Assembly: GCA_023614405.1 (NCBI GenBank)
Contig: CM042685.1
Span: forward strand, 232,045,661-232,109,660
Reading direction: 5' to 3'
DNA length: 64,000 nucleotides
DNA from: Avena insularis
Lineage: Eukaryota; Streptophyta; Magnoliopsida; Poales; Poaceae
The notes beneath the pieces were generated by a model. It was not told the DNA's origin and did no database searches. It worked only from the letters and a program-made list of their open reading frames with translations. Shown here piece by piece: positions 35,206 to 48,100 of the stretch; position 1 is the stretch's first letter, and every line of letters begins with the position of its first letter. Both the position numbers and the translations under genes were made by a program.

Positions 35206-36096
35206 ATGGCAGCCCCTACCATCAATTTTAATGCGTTCCTAGAGAAAGAAAAGTTGAAAAACAATGGAAGCAACTTCGCAGATTGGTTCCGCAATTTGAG
35301 GATTGTCCTCACAGCTGGTAATTTGACCTATGTGCTGGATGCACCGCTGGGTGACCCACCTGCAACTGATGCTGCCGATGAAGTAAAGAATGTTTACCTC
35401 ACTCGGAAGACTCAGTACTCCACAGTTCAATGTGCTATCTTGTATGGTTTAGAATCGGAGCTTCAGAAAAGGTTTGAGAATTCAGACCCATATGATATTG
35501 TCGAGGATCTCAAATTGATTTTTGAGACTCATGCGGCAATTGAAAGATATGAGGCTTCTGAAAAGTTCTTTAACTGCAAGATGGAAGAGGGCAGCTCCGT
35601 CAGTGAGCATGTGCTTAAGATGTCTGGGCATGCAAACAAACTTCAAAGCTTGGGTATAGTGATTCCCAATGCTTTGGGGATTTACCGTGTCCTCCAATCA
35701 CTGCCACCAAGTTACAAGAACTTTGTGATGAACTACAACATGAAAAACATGAACAAGACGTTGCCAGAACTCTTTGCCATGTTGAAGTCTGCAGAAGTGG
35801 AGATCAAGAAAGAGCACCAAGTGTTGTTGGTTAATAAGACCACCAAATTGAAGAAAGGCAAGTCTAAGCAGAAGGGACACTTCAAGAAGGGTGGTAAGAA
35901 AGTTGCCACGCCTACGAAGAAGACCAAGGCTGGACCTAAGCCCGTCTTGAGTGCTTTTCCGCAAGGGAGAAGGTCAACTTTGAATTGCCCAAAGTACTTG
36001 GCGGTTGAAGAACAGCAACATCAAGAAGAAAGGTATATCGATATACATGTTATTGATGTGTATCTCACTAGTACTGTAGTAGTGCTGGGTATTTGA
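35206..36096 (+). pseudogene. Gag, right Angela copy
   Basis: The start is the ATG of MAAPTINFNAFLEKEKL at 35206, which matches the N-terminus of the other copia gag here (50635) better than the upstream Met at 35185. The copia gag (UBN2-type) domain covers residues ~20-200 (YEASEKFFNCKMEEGSSVSE; LPPSYKNFVMNYNMKNMNKT). A Lys-rich tail follows. The zinc knuckle is destroyed by frameshifting: only NCPKYLA of it can be read. The frame then recovers the Gag-protease junction (DIHVIDVYLTST). Confidence 0.88.
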
Positions 36097-36897
36097 TCTG
36101 GTTCGGTTGCTCATATTTGTAACTCAAACAGGTGCGCAGAATAAGCGGAAGCTAGCGAAGAACAAGGTGACGATGCGGCGTGGGAAAGCGTATCAAAGGT
36201 TGATGTGATCGCGGTGACGCTACCCCTTCATCTACCATCGGGATTAGTTTTATACTTAAATAATTGTTATTTGGTGCCTGCGTTAAGCATGAACATTATA
36301 TCGGGATCTTGTTTATTGCGAGACGGTTACTTGTTTAAGTCCGAGAATAATGGTTGTTCGATTTATATGAGTAATATGTTTTATGCACATGCACCTTTGA
36401 TAGATGGTCTATTCTTATTGAATCTCGATAGTGGAAATACACATATTAATAACATTGAGGCTAAACGTTTGAAATCGAGCGATAACTCGACCTATATGTA
36501 ATCGCTGTCGTCTTGGTCACATTGGAGTGAAGCGTATGAAGAAACTCCATTCCGATGGACTTCTTGAATCACTTGATAGATGCGAAGCATGTCTGATGGG
36601 TAAAATGTCTAAGACTCCGTTTTCTGGTATGATGGAGCGAGCTACGGACTTATTGGAAATCATACATACCAATGTGTGTGGTCCAATGAGTGTAGCATCG
36701 CGCGGTGGTTATCGTTATGTTCTTACCATCATGGATGATTTGAGTAGATATGGGTATATCTATTTCATGAAACATAAGTCCGAAACTTTCGAGAAGTTTA
36801 AGGAATTTCAAAGTGAGGTAGAGAATCAACATAACAAGAAGATTAAATTTCGTTCGATCATGGAGGTGAATATCTAAGTTACGAGTTTGGCGAGCAT
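36097..36897 (+). pseudogene. Protease, pre-integrase and integrase N-part, right Angela copy
   Basis: The protease start (Asp, then GSVAHICNS) lies at 36090-36125 but is frameshifted at the catalytic Asp. The frame at 36205-36501 has the protease/pre-integrase sequence (LYLNNCYLVPALSMNIISGS). After a break, 36527-36877 begins the integrase with CEACLMGKMSKTPFSG and RYVLTIMDDLSRYGYIYFMK (first catalytic Asp region). The second Asp segment is lost to a deletion near 36850 relative to the left copy. Confidence 0.83.
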
Positions 36898-38010
36898 TTG
36901 AAGAAATGTGGAATACTTTCACAATTGACACCGCCGGGAACACCACAGCGTAATGGTGTGTCCGAACGTCGTAATCGAACTCTCTTAGATATGGTTCGTT
37001 CTATGATGTCACTTACAGATTTACCGCTATCATTTTGGGGTTATGCATTAGAAACAACCGCATTCACTTTAAATAGGGCACCATCTAAATCCGTTGAAAC
37101 GACACCGTATGAATTATGGTTTGGGAAGAAACCTAGATTGTCGTTCCTTAAAGTTTGGGGATGCGAAGCCTATGTAAAGAAGTTACAGCCGGACAAGCTT
37201 GAACCCAAAGCGGAAAAATGCGTCTTCATAGGATACCCGAAGGAAACTATTGGGTATACCTTCTATCATAGATCCGAAGGCAAAATCTTCGTTGCCAAGA
37301 ATGGATCCTTTCTAGAGAAGGAATTTCTCTCGAAAGAAGTGACTGGAAGGAAAGTAGAACTTGACGAGGTTGTTGAACCTTCTCTCGAAATTGCAAGTAG
37401 CGCAGGACCGGAAGAAGTTCCTGTGGTGCCTGCACCAATTAGAGAGGAAGCTAATGATGATGATCATGAAACTTCGGTCGAAGTTGCTACAGAGCCTCGC
37501 AGGTCAAGGAGAACTCGTACCACTCCAGATTGGTATGATCCCGTTATGAGTGTCATGTTGGTGGACAACACCGATGACCCTGAGACATATGAGGAAGCGA
37601 TGATGAGCCTTGATTCCAATAAATGGCAAGAAGCCATGAAATCCAAGATTGGATCCATGTACGAAAACCAAGTGTGGACTTTGGTGGACTTACCAGATGG
37701 CCGGAAGGCTGTCGAGAACAAATGGATCTTCAAGAAGAAAACAGATGCTGATGGTAATGTTACTGTCTATAAAGCTCGACTTGTCGCAAAAGGGTTTCGA
37801 CAAATTCAAGGAGTTGACTACGATGAGACTTTCTCACCAGTAGCGAAGTTAAAGTTTGTGAGGATTATGTTAGCAATCGCTGCATATTATGATTATGAGA
37901 TATGGCAGATGGATGTCAAAACAGCATTTCTCAATGGAGACATTGATGAAGAGTTGTATATGATGCAACCCAAAGGTTTTGTCGATCCTAAAGATGCTAA
38001 CAAGGTATGA
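36898..38010 (+). pseudogene. Integrase C-part and reverse transcriptase N-part, right Angela copy
   Basis: The 370-codon frame runs from integrase (CGILSQLTPPGTPQRNGVSE) through the acidic linker into RT (EAMKSKIGSMYENQVWTLVD; QGVDYDETFSPVAKLKFVRI; WQMDVKTAFLNGDIDEELYM). It stops at TGA 38008-38010 after DANKV. The left copy has TGC (Cys) at this place, so this is a nonsense mutation private to this copy. Confidence 0.9.
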
Positions 38011-38463
38011 AAACTTCAACGGTCCATCTATGGATTGAAGCAAGCATCCCGAAGTTGGAATCAACGTTTTGATAAGGTGATCAAAAAATTTGGTTTTATA
38101 CAAACTTATGGAGAAGCTTGTATTTACAAGAAAGTGAGTGGGAGATCTGTAGCATTCTTAATACTATATGTAGATGACATATTGTTGATTGGGAATGATG
38201 TAGACCTTCTTAATAGTGTCAATGAATATTTGAATAATAGTTTTTCAATGAAAGATCTTGGTGAAGCAGCTTACATATTAGGCATAAAGATTTATAGAGA
38301 TAGATCGAAACGCCAAATATCATTGTCACAAAGTACATATTTGGACAAAGTTCTAAAGAGGTTTGGAATGGAAGATAGCAAGAAAGGGTTCTTGCCCATG
38401 TTGCCCAATACGACCTTGAGTAAAACTCAAAGTCCGACATCGCGTAAGATAGAGAAAGGATGA
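38011..38463 (+). pseudogene. Reverse transcriptase C-part, right Angela copy
   Basis: In the same frame as the preceding segment, coding continues past the TGA with KLQRSIYGL, SWNQRFDKVIKKF, and the catalytic LYVDDILLIGND, then AYILGIKIYRDRSKRQISLS. It ends at a frameshift-induced TGA. The next block (38464-38600) holds the thumb region in another frame and is disrupted identically to the left copy. Confidence 0.88.
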
Positions 38464-39145
38464 GTAAGACTCCTATGCCTCAGCCATAGGATCTCTAATG
38501 TATGCCATGCTATGTACTAGACCCGACATTGCATATGCTGTTAGTTTAACTAGCAGATATCAAAGTGATCCGAGTGGATCATTGGACAATGATCAAAACA
38601 TCCTTAAGTAGTTGAGAAGAACTAAGGATATGGTTCTTTCTTATGGAGGTGATGAACAACTCGTTGTTAATGGTTACACCGATGCTAGTTGGAACACCGA
38701 TCCGGATGATTCTAAATCACATTCTGGATACGTATTTATTTTGAATGGTGCAGCAGTTAGCTAGAGGAGTGCAAAGCAAAGCGTTGTGGCGAGATCTTCA
38801 ACTGAATCGGAATACATGGCTGCTTCGGAGGCTTCACAAGAAGCGATATGGATGAAAGAGTTCATTACAGAGCTGGGTGTGGTTCCTAGTGCGGTGGACC
38901 CAATGTCTATCTACTGTGATAACATGGGCGCCATAGCCAATGCGCAAGAACCAAGGTCACACAAGAAGCTGAAGCACATCAAGCTACGTTTTCATGCTAT
39001 TCGAGAACATATCCAAGATGGGGATATAAAGATTTGCAAAGTACACACATATCTGAATGTAGCGGATCCGTTGACTAAACCTCTCCCGAGGGCAAAACAT
39101 GACCAGCACCAAACTGCCATGGGTGTTCGGTATATTACCATGTAA
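38464..39145 (+). pseudogene. RNase H, right Angela copy
   Basis: RNase H motifs match those at 31546-32079. Two stops interrupt it: TAG in LK-LRRTKDM, shared with the left copy, and TAG at 38763-38765, where the left copy has TGG (Trp), private to this copy. The frame is open again to GVRYITM at 39145. Confidence 0.86.
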
Positions 39146-39179
39146 TCTAGATTAGATGACTCTAGTGCAAGTGGGAGAC

Positions 39180-41101
39180 TGTTGGAGATATGCCCTAGAG
39201 GCAATAATAAATGTAGTTATTATTATATCTTTGTGTTTATGATAAATGTTTGCATTCATGCTGCAATAGTATTAACAAGGAAACATTAATACTTGTGTGA
39301 TTTGTAAACTTAATTTGAAGTCCCTGGTAAAGCCTCTATATAATACTAGCTTGTTGGTTAATAGATGATTGTGGTTTCCCTATCATGAACATTGAGATGT
39401 TGTTAACAACAAGATCATATCATTAGGAGAATGATATGGTGGACATACTCCTATAGATAAGCGTAGCATAAAGATTAAGTCATTTTAATAGTGCAATTGC
39501 TATATGCTTTCTGATACATAGTAATCTAATTCCTTCGACCATGAGATCATGCATATCACCTTTACTGGATGAATGCTTTGATGACATCAAACACCACACC
39601 GTAACTGGGTGGCTATAAAGGTGGCATTGAGTGTTCGGAAAGTATTGGTTGAAACACATGGATCAAGAATGGGATTTGTCCATCCATATGACAAATAGAT
39701 ATACTCTGGGCCCTCTCGGTGAAATGTCATCCAATTAGCTTGCAAGCATGTGACTGGCTCACAAGGGATCAAATATCACGGGAACGAGAAAAGAGTACTT
39801 ATCGGTAACGAGGTTGAACTAGGTATGCAGAGATACCGACGATCATAACCTCGGATAAGTAAACTATCGTGAGACAAAGGGAAATTGATATCGTATGTAA
39901 GTGGTTCATTCGATCGCAAAGTAATCGTAGAAATATGTGGGAGCCATATGAATTTCCAGATTCCTCTATTGGTTATTGTTCAGAGAAGTGTCTCGATCAT
40001 GTCCACATAATTCACGAACCGTAGGGAGACACACTTAAGGATTCAACGTTGTTTTGAGTAGTTATGGAATGATGAGAAAGAGACCGAATGTTGTTCAGAG
40101 TCCCGGATGGGATCCGGGATATTACGAGGAGATCCGGAATGGTCCGGAGAATAAGATTCATATAAGGAAAGTCCCGTTTCGGAGTTGGGGAATGGTTCCG
40201 GTGTTTTCATCGGGAATGTTCTAGAATGTTCTGGAATGTCCGGCACTCCGGAGGGGAAGGGTACATGAATGTGTTGTATAAAATTGGTATGATTGCATCA
40301 TGTACTAAGTGTCATCGCTGAACCAAATAAAGGATTAATTCAAATCCTAGTTTGAAAAGTCAAACAGCTAGTTTGAAAAGTCAAACGGCTAAATTTGGAA
40401 AGAGGAAAAGAGGAGGAGGGAAACGAGTTGGGGAGGAGTTCCTCCAACCAGCGCCACCCAAGCCGAGTTGGGGAGGACTCTCCTCCCTTGGCCGGCCGGC
40501 CCCTCCACCTATATAAGGAGGGGCAGGGCTCCCTCCTAGCACACACAAGATCCTCTCCTCCAAACCCTAGCCGCCGACGCCGCCACCTCCACTGCCGCCG
40601 CCGCCGACCTAGGCCAAGCCGCGGCCGCCGCCTAGCAACCCTAGCCGCCGGCCAAGCTTCCTCCTCGGCGTGTCTAAACCCTAGATCATCGAGGGACTCT
40701 CTCATACTCCACCATACTCGCCCCGGCTTAAGGCGAAGCCCTGCGAGATCTTCCCTCTACTTCTGGTACCACGTCGTTGTGCTGCCGGAATCGCGAGGAG
40801 AGTGCTACAACCTCCGCTGCCTGCTGGAACAAGGGAGAGGAAGGTCTTCGTCGAGTACCGAACGTGTGACCGACTGCGGGAGCGCTGCCGGAACGCAGCG
40901 CCGGAAGGATCGTCTATGCGATCTTGAGATCGGGAAGAGTACGACTACATCACCCACGAGAATCCGCTCTCGTTAAACACTTTGGAATCTTCGAGGGTGA
41001 GTTATTCCATCGACTCATTGCTACAATCTAGTAGATAGATCTTGGCTTGTTTGTTTGTATGCGGTAGAAATTTTTTGTTTTCCATGCTACGAAACCCTAC
41101 A
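39180..41101 (+). repeat. 3' LTR of the right Angela copy, 1922 bp
   Basis: It begins TGTTGGAGATATGCCC after the PPT and ends ACGAAACCCTACA. It is nearly identical to the central LTR in its first ~1.1 kb. The base after it belongs to a WIS/BARE-like LTR in opposite orientation. Confidence 0.93.
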
Positions 41102-41955
41102 AGTATCCCTTAAGTGTGTCACCCTACAGTTAGCGAATAATGCGGACATGATCGAGACCCTTCTCCGATCAATAATCAGTAGCGGGACCTGGAGATCCAT
41201 ACTGACTCCCACACATTCAACGATGACTTTCCTGTGATCGTTGGAACCTTTTATGCTTGTATCTTAATCCCTTTGTTTCACGATATATTACAAGTCCGAG
41301 ATTCGATCATCGGTATCTCCATACGTAGTTTGATCTTGTTACTGACATGCACTCTTTTCTCGTTCCCGTGATATAACATTCTAGTGATCAAATCACTTGC
41401 TTGCAAGCTAACCAATGTGATATCACCGAGAGGGCCCAGAGTATATCTATCTGTCATTGGGATGAACAAATTCCACTCTTGATCCATGTGTCTCAACATA
41501 ACACTTTAGTAGTTTTGAAGCCATCTTTATAATCACCCAGTTACAGTGTGACATTTGATGTCAACAAGAAACTCTTCCGGTGTTAGTGATTGACATGATC
41601 TCATGGTCTAAGGATTAGGATCACTTCGTAAGTTGTTTATAGCAATATAAACTCAATGACTTTGATTGTAATTCTATACTTCGGATGAATGTTCATCACA
41701 TCATTACACTAATGTGTTGATCTCGTTATTAACAACATCCAATGTCTATGATCAGGAAACTGTGATCATCTTGTTAATCAACGAGCTAGTTTATGAGAGA
41801 GGCATAACTAGGAACTTTATGTTTGTTTATTAAACACACATGTATTAACGTTTCCGTATTAATACAATTATTGCATGCAAAATAAACATCTATCATATAC
41901 TTGGAATACACATAATAAACATTTTATTATTGCCTCTTAGGGCATATTCCCTTCA
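41102..41955 (-). repeat. 3' LTR fragment of the WIS/BARE-like copia (first 854 bp)
   Basis: On the minus strand it starts TGAAGGGAATATGCCC at 41955 and breaks at 41102, where the Angela LTR ends. The rest of this LTR is not found in the window. Confidence 0.88.
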
Positions 41956-41968
41956 GTCTCCCACTTGC
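41956..41968 (-). other. Polypurine tract of the WIS/BARE-like copia
   Basis: The minus strand reads GCAAGTGGGAGAC, identical to the Angela PPT, adjoining the LTR start at 41955. Confidence 0.9.
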
Positions 41969-41987
41969 ACTAGAGACAATAATCTAG

Positions 41988-44180
41988 TTACATAGTGATG
42001 TATCTAACACCCATGGAGTTCTGGTGTAGATCATGTTTTGCTCTAGGGAGAGTTTTAGTCAACGGATCTGCTACATTGATATTCGTATGTACTTTACAAA
42101 TCTTTATATCTCCATCTTTGACATGCTTGCGGATGGAGTGAAACCGACGCTTAATATGCTTGGAATGCTTGTGAGACCTTGGTTCTTTGGCATTGGCAAT
42201 GGCACCATTGTTGTCATAATAGATCACCATTGGGTCCAACGCGTTTGCAACCACACCTAGTTCGGATATGAACTCCTTCATCCAAACTGCTTCCTGAGCC
42301 GCTTCCGAAGCAGCAACATATTCGGCCTCTGTTGTTGATCCCACCACCACAGGTTGTTTTGAGCTCCTCCAACTAACCGCTCCGCCATTCATGAGAAATA
42401 CGTATCCGGATTGAGACTTAGAGTCATCCGGATCGGTGTCAAAGCTAGCGTCGACATAACACTTAGCGACGAGCTCTTCTTCACCTCCGTATACAAGAAA
42501 CATATCCTTAGTTCTTTGCAAGTACTTAAGGATATTCTTGTCCGCTTTCCAGTGTTCCGAACCTGGATCCGATTGGTACCTACTAGTCAAACTAATAGCT
42601 TGTGCCACATCCGATCTTGTACATAGCATGTCGTACATTATAGAGCCTATGGATGAAGCATAGGGGACTTTGTCCATTATCTCTCTTTCTTCCACCATAG
42701 CCGGACTTTGAGTCTTACTCAATGTCGTTCCTCGTGTCATAGGTAAGAACCCCTTCTTACTATCTTCCATTTTAAACTTCTTTAAAATCTTATCAAGGTA
42801 TGTACTTTGCGATAGCCCTATTAGGCACCTAGATCTATCTCTATAGATCTTTATGCCTAATATGTATGACGCTTCACCTAGGGCCTTCATTGAAAATTTG
42901 CTGTTTAGATAACTTTTAACACTGTTTAAAAGATCTATATCATTTCCGATCAATAATATGTCATCCACATATAATATCATAAATGCCACATTGCTCTCAC
43001 TCACTTTCTTGTAAATACAAGCTTCTCCATAAGTTTGGACAAATTCAAACTCTTTGATCACCTCATCAAAGCGGAGATTCCAACTTCGTGATGCTTGCTT
43101 CAATCCATAGATGGATCGCTGAAGCTTGCACACATTGTTAGCATCCTTAGGATCGACAAAACCCTTTGGTTGTATCATATACAACTCTTCTTCAATATTA
43201 CCATTGAGAAACGCGGTTTTGACATCCATCTGCCATATCTCATTGAAATATGCAGCAATTGCTAACATAATCCTAACTGATTTTAGCATCGCTATGGGAG
43301 ATAATGTCTCATCGTAGTCAACTCCTTGAATTTGTCGAAACCCCTTTGCAACAAGTCGAGCTTTATAGACGGTCACATTACCATCAGCATCAATTTTCCT
43401 TCTGAAAATCCATTTATTCTCCACGGCCTTTCGGTCGTGAGGTAAGTCCACCAAGTTCCAAACTTGATTTTCATACATGGATTCCATAACGGATTTCATG
43501 GCTTCTAAACATTTGTTGGAATTCAGGCTCATCATCGCTTCTTCATACATCGCAGGGTCATCATTTTCATCAACCATGAAATTCATGACTGGATTTTCGT
43601 ACAGCTCGGGAGCTGCACGCTTCCTGCTAGACCTGCGAGGTTCGGTAGTATTATCTTTCGGAGTTTCATGATCATTATCATTAGTTCCTTCTTCAACTGG
43701 TGAAACCAACTCCGGAACGACTTCCGGAGCTGCGCTACTCGCCATACTTTGAAGAGAAGGTTCAATAATCTCTTCGAGTTCTACCTTCCGACTACTCACA
43801 CCTTTCATGAGAAACTCTTTCTCTAGAAAGGATCCATTCTTGGCAACAAAAACCTTGCCCTCGGATCCGGGATAGAAGGAATACCCAATAGTTTCCTTAG
43901 GGTATCCTATGAAGACACATTTTTCCGCTTTGGGTTCGAGTTTATCCGGTTGAAGTTTCTTCACATAAACATCGCATCCCCAAACTTTAAGAAATGACAA
44001 CTTAGGTTTGTTTCCAAACCATAATTCATACGGTGTCTTTTCAACGGATTTAGATGGTGCCCGATTTAAAGTGAATGCAGCAGTTTCTAGTGCATAACCC
44101 CAAAATGACAACGGCAAGTCCGTCAGAGACATCATAGATCGAACCATATCCAATAAAGTACGATTACGATGTTCTGACAC
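41988..44180 (-). pseudogene. Integrase C-part, reverse transcriptase and RNase H (copia pol)
   Basis: An uninterrupted frame of 730 codons. Integrase C-terminal half comes first (EHRNRTLLD; LSFWGYALETAAFTLNRAPS), then an acidic linker. RT follows (QGVDYDETLSPIAMLKSVRI; WQMDVKTAFLNGNIEEELYM; catalytic LYVDDILLIGND), and RNase H ends it (YVDASFDTDPDDSKSQSGYV; TEAEYVAASEAAQEAVWMKE; IYYDNNGAIANA). The Met at 44180 is internal to the polyprotein; a TAG at about 44190 in GTP-RNGVSE, where the Angela copies have a Gln codon, separates it from the upstream part. RT and RNase H active-site residues all look intact. Confidence 0.93.
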
Positions 44181-44189
44181 ACCATTTCG

Positions 44190-45109
44190 CTATGGTGTTC
44201 CGGCAGGTGTGAGTTGTGAAACAATTCCACACTCTTTCATGTGAGTGCTAAACTCGTAACTTTGATACTCACCTCCACGGTTGATCTTTCTATTACGATG
44301 ATTTTCCACTTCATTCTGAAATTCCTTGAACTTTTCAAAGGTTTTAGACTTGTGTTTCATCAAGTAGATATAACCGTATCTACTCAAATCATCCGTGAAA
44401 GTAACAAAATAACGATATACACCTCGCGCCGACACACTCATTGGACCACATACATCAGAATGTATGATTTCCAATAAATCTGTCGCCCGTTCCATTGAAC
44501 CGGAAAACGGCGTTCTAGTCATCTTGCCCATAAGGCATGGCTCACATGTATCAAATGATTCAAAATCAAGTGATTCCAAAAGTCCATCTGAATGGAGCTT
44601 CTTCATGCGTTTAACGCCAATATGACCTGACGCAGCGATTACACATATATGCGGATATATCATCATTTAGTTTAATCCTTTTAGCATCAACATTATGAAT
44701 ATGTGTAACATTATTATCAAGATCCAATAGAAATAAACCATTCATCATCGGTGCATGACCATAAAAGATTTCATTCATATAAATAGAACAACCATTGTTC
44801 TCGGATTTAAATGAATAACCACTTCGCATCAAACACGATCCAGATACAATGTTCATGCTCAGTGCTAGCACCAGATAACAATTATTTAAGTTTATCACTA
44901 ATCTCGATGGCAAGTGGGGAGGTAGCGTTCCGACGGCGATCACATCAACGCTTGATCCATTGCCAACACGCATCTTGACCTCACCCCTTGCTAGCGGTCG
45001 CTTGTTCCGCGGCCCCTGATTCGAGTTACAAATATTAGCAACTGAACCGGTATCAAATACCCAGGTGCTACTGCGAGCACTAGTCAAGTACACATCAATA
45101 ACATGTATA
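44190..45109 (-). pseudogene. Protease, pre-integrase and integrase N-part (copia pol)
   Basis: The frame entering at the solo-LTR junction starts DIHVIDVYLTSARSSTWVFD with the protease box DTGSVANICNS. It continues through INLNNCYLVLALSMNIVSGS. A shift near 44640 moves to a second frame with the pre-integrase motif HIGVKRMKKLHSDGLLESLD, CEPCLMGKMTRTPFSG and the integrase start YFVTFTDDLSRYGYIYLMK. The second Asp region (near NRGGEYQSYEF) looks damaged: the Asp-containing stretch before GGEY is shortened. Confidence 0.87.
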
Positions 45110-45114
45110 TCATA

Positions 45115-48100
45115 TGTAGCATCCCAATTGTCTAACAATTGCAATGCTACTAGCCTAGTCTATATAATGGCTACTTCATGTATATAATTGTTGCATCATA
45201 ATTATATCATGCTCATGTCATCATGCCACCTTGCATTTGAGCATCATATAAAACCCTTTTTGTTTTGGTTCTTCTCTCATATGCATTATTAATTGTATTT
45301 GCCTCTTGATATTGTATTTGGTTATTGATATATTGTTTAAATGCCCAAGTTGAGTTGGGGGCATATCTTTTATTAACTCCACCACCTTTCTTGTCATCAC
45401 CCCATCATTCCACCATCCCACTCTATATGAGCATTGCAACTTATTTGGTTTACCTCTAGCTCATGTGGGTTGGAATGGATCCAATTCTATCTCCACATGC
45501 TCTCATATATGCACCATATTGTTTCCACATTATTGGTTTATGAGAGCCACATGGCCAACTTTGCATGCCTTGTGAGTGGAACCTTTTCCTAGCTTCCATA
45601 TGGGTTGTTTTGGGGTTATGATCATGTTGGGATATTTTTGGGCTTACTAAATACCTAGTGGCACATACACACTAGCAAGTTCCATTTCTATTCAAATATG
45701 GTCATCTCCATCTACTCCACATGGGGCATCCTTTTAATTCTTTTGCTTAGGCCTTACTCCACATTTTGGAATGCATAAGAATAATGCCATGTAAATAATC
45801 TTGTTTTCACAAAAATAAGCATGGTATTAATTATTTATGCATGGCCCATGCAAGAACCACCCCATTCTAGTTTCTGGTTTTTATTTGAATCTTTGAGTGG
45901 ATCTTCCCCATATCTCTCTACCCCTCTTATGCTTGGTCTTGCTTGATGCATGCAAGCATCCAAAACCCTATAACCATCTCCATCCATACCTTACCACCTT
46001 TTATCTCACCCTCTATTTTTCTTGTCTAGATCTTGTTTGAGCTTGGCATGTTCTTGCTTGATCTTGTCAAAAGAAAAACCACTCCACCTAATCTCTCTCT
46101 CTAAACCCTAAGTCCCCTCCCTCATCTCTCTTCTCTCCTAAACCCTAGTCCCTCTCTAACCCTAAGCCCTCACCTCCCCTCTCTTTAAACCGAGCCACCA
46201 CCACCATGACCTACCCCATCTACCTTCCCTCTCTACCATGCCAAGGTGCCCCCTCTCCCTACCTTGTAGGCCCCACCTAGCCACCTACTCCCCCTGGCCG
46301 AGCTACCCCTTCCCCAACTCTAGCAAAAACCCTAACCCGAGGCTACCCCAACCCTAGCCCGAGCCTCCCTCCTACCCTAGCTCTCTCTCTCCCTCTCTTT
46401 TCTCTCCCTGCCGTAAGGGCCCCCAGCCCGAGCCACCACACCGACCCCCTGGCCCCCACCGGCACTCCCCATCACCTCGACTGGCACCCTTGAACGTGAG
46501 GAGAGGAAGAAGGAGAAAAGTGGCCGAGCCACCTTTTTCCTAAACCACCTCCCCACGGCACCTCCCTCTCCCCCTCTGCTACCTACCACCATCTCCCGGC
46601 TCTCCTCTGCCTCCCAGATCCATCCAGGACGCCTGCCCTCTTCCCCTCTCTCTCCACCACCACCAGATCTCGTTCCGCCAGCCGGCGTGCACGTCGAGGA
46701 GGTGATCGAGAAGACCTTGGAGTACCTCTGCTTCACCCTGGACCACGCCAGCGAGGAGGAGACGATCCCCGGTACCTGCTGCACACCGTCGCCGCTGAAA
46801 CCCTAGCTCCAACCGGCCGCCTGCTACGTCGCTGATCGACCGCTCCCCTGCCCGATCCACCACCTCCAACAACCTCTCGGTGAGCCACGCAACCTCCCAG
46901 ACACCCTCGCCACCGTCATCGTTTCCTGGTCGCGTCATACGTTCCGTCGAACGCCCTCTGTGCGCCGACGAGTGCGTGCGCCTGCTCGTTGCGGCATCGC
47001 AGAAGAGCCATCTAGCCGTGCAGCCCTCCCCTACCAGCATCCCCGCAGCCACCGCAGTGGTCTGAGCCTCTGCGCGCACGTCCAGGTCCTGGGTTCGATT
47101 CCCCCCCCCCCCCCCGCCTCGCGCCGCGCACCGATCGGACCTCCGCGCGCGGAGAAGATCCACAGTACGGGCGCCTCTTTTGCTTTTAACCCCCTGCCTC
47201 TTTTTCGGCTAAACCCGCGGTACCTCGTGGCCCACCAGTCAGCCTCCCCAGCCTTTTGCAAAGACCCCCCCGTAGTATGTTAGCCTCAACCCGTGGTCCG
47301 GTACCCCCCCTCCTGCCAGCCACGTCGGTATTCCCCTCTGTCACGTGGACCCACAGGCCTCGGCCCCACCTGTCGGCCTCATCAGGGCGGCAAAGCATGA
47401 TGAGAACCTCTCTTTCAGGGCTGTTCACACCAGGCCCCCACTTGTCACTGACTGTGGCTAAGTCTGGGCCGAGTAACAAAAGGATTTCTCTGTTTTAATT
47501 TAAACCTTTTTCAAATTAATTCAAATTCAAATTTTAATTCTGTTTTTAAATAACTTTTAAAACACCAACCCAAACAATACAAATAATATATGTTTTGAAA
47601 TCAGAAAAATATGAGGAATTCAAATATGGCCTTCAAAATATATTTTGAACAGATTAAATTCCAAGTTGATTAGAATTACAATAAAATGCCCTTTTTCCTT
47701 AATTAATTAATAACTTTTGTTTTACAACTCCAAATTTGACAAATAATATGTCTAAAATGATTAGCTCGACGAGACCTTTCTGTTTATGCTTTCCATTATC
47801 TGTTTTGCAGCATGCATCATATAAATATAAAGTATACAGCAACTAATATGAGGATAAAATGTGGCCAAAACTCAATAAAATGCTTTATTATTGTATTCCA
47901 CACCTCACCCATGCCATGCTACCTTATTGCCATGCAAATGGTGCATCATTCATCATGGCATGATTGTTTGCTTGTCGCATTTTAATTCATATGCTTGTGC
48001 ACTTTATTTATGTTGGCCCTTGTTTGTTTGGTTCTTCTTCGAATAGACGCTGAGCAGGGGATATATCAAGATACCCAGGAGCACCACCCAGATCCTTCTC

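Larger units (their letters stand above)
29724..41101 (+). mobile_element. Tandem pair of Angela-like Ty1/copia elements sharing one LTR
   Basis: The order is partial body (29724-32113), LTR (32114-34016), full-length body (34017-39179), LTR (39180-41101). The central LTR has a PPT on its left and a PBS-like sequence on its right, so it serves as 3' LTR of one copy and 5' LTR of the next. The two bodies are nearly identical where they overlap. The left copy starts inside the integrase core, so its gag and 5' LTR are missing. The right end sits in a WIS/BARE-like LTR of opposite orientation. Confidence 0.88.

Noticed and set aside
46040..46380. Telomere-like CCCTAAA motifs
   Set aside because: Motifs are scattered and irregular within a CT-rich tract of a solo LTR, not a tandem array, so there is no evidence for an interstitial telomere.
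46579..47163. 194-codon minus-strand ORF in the solo LTR
   Set aside because: It is in a GC-rich stretch with competing ORFs on both strands and no recognisable domain; the long ORFs are expected by chance at that base composition.
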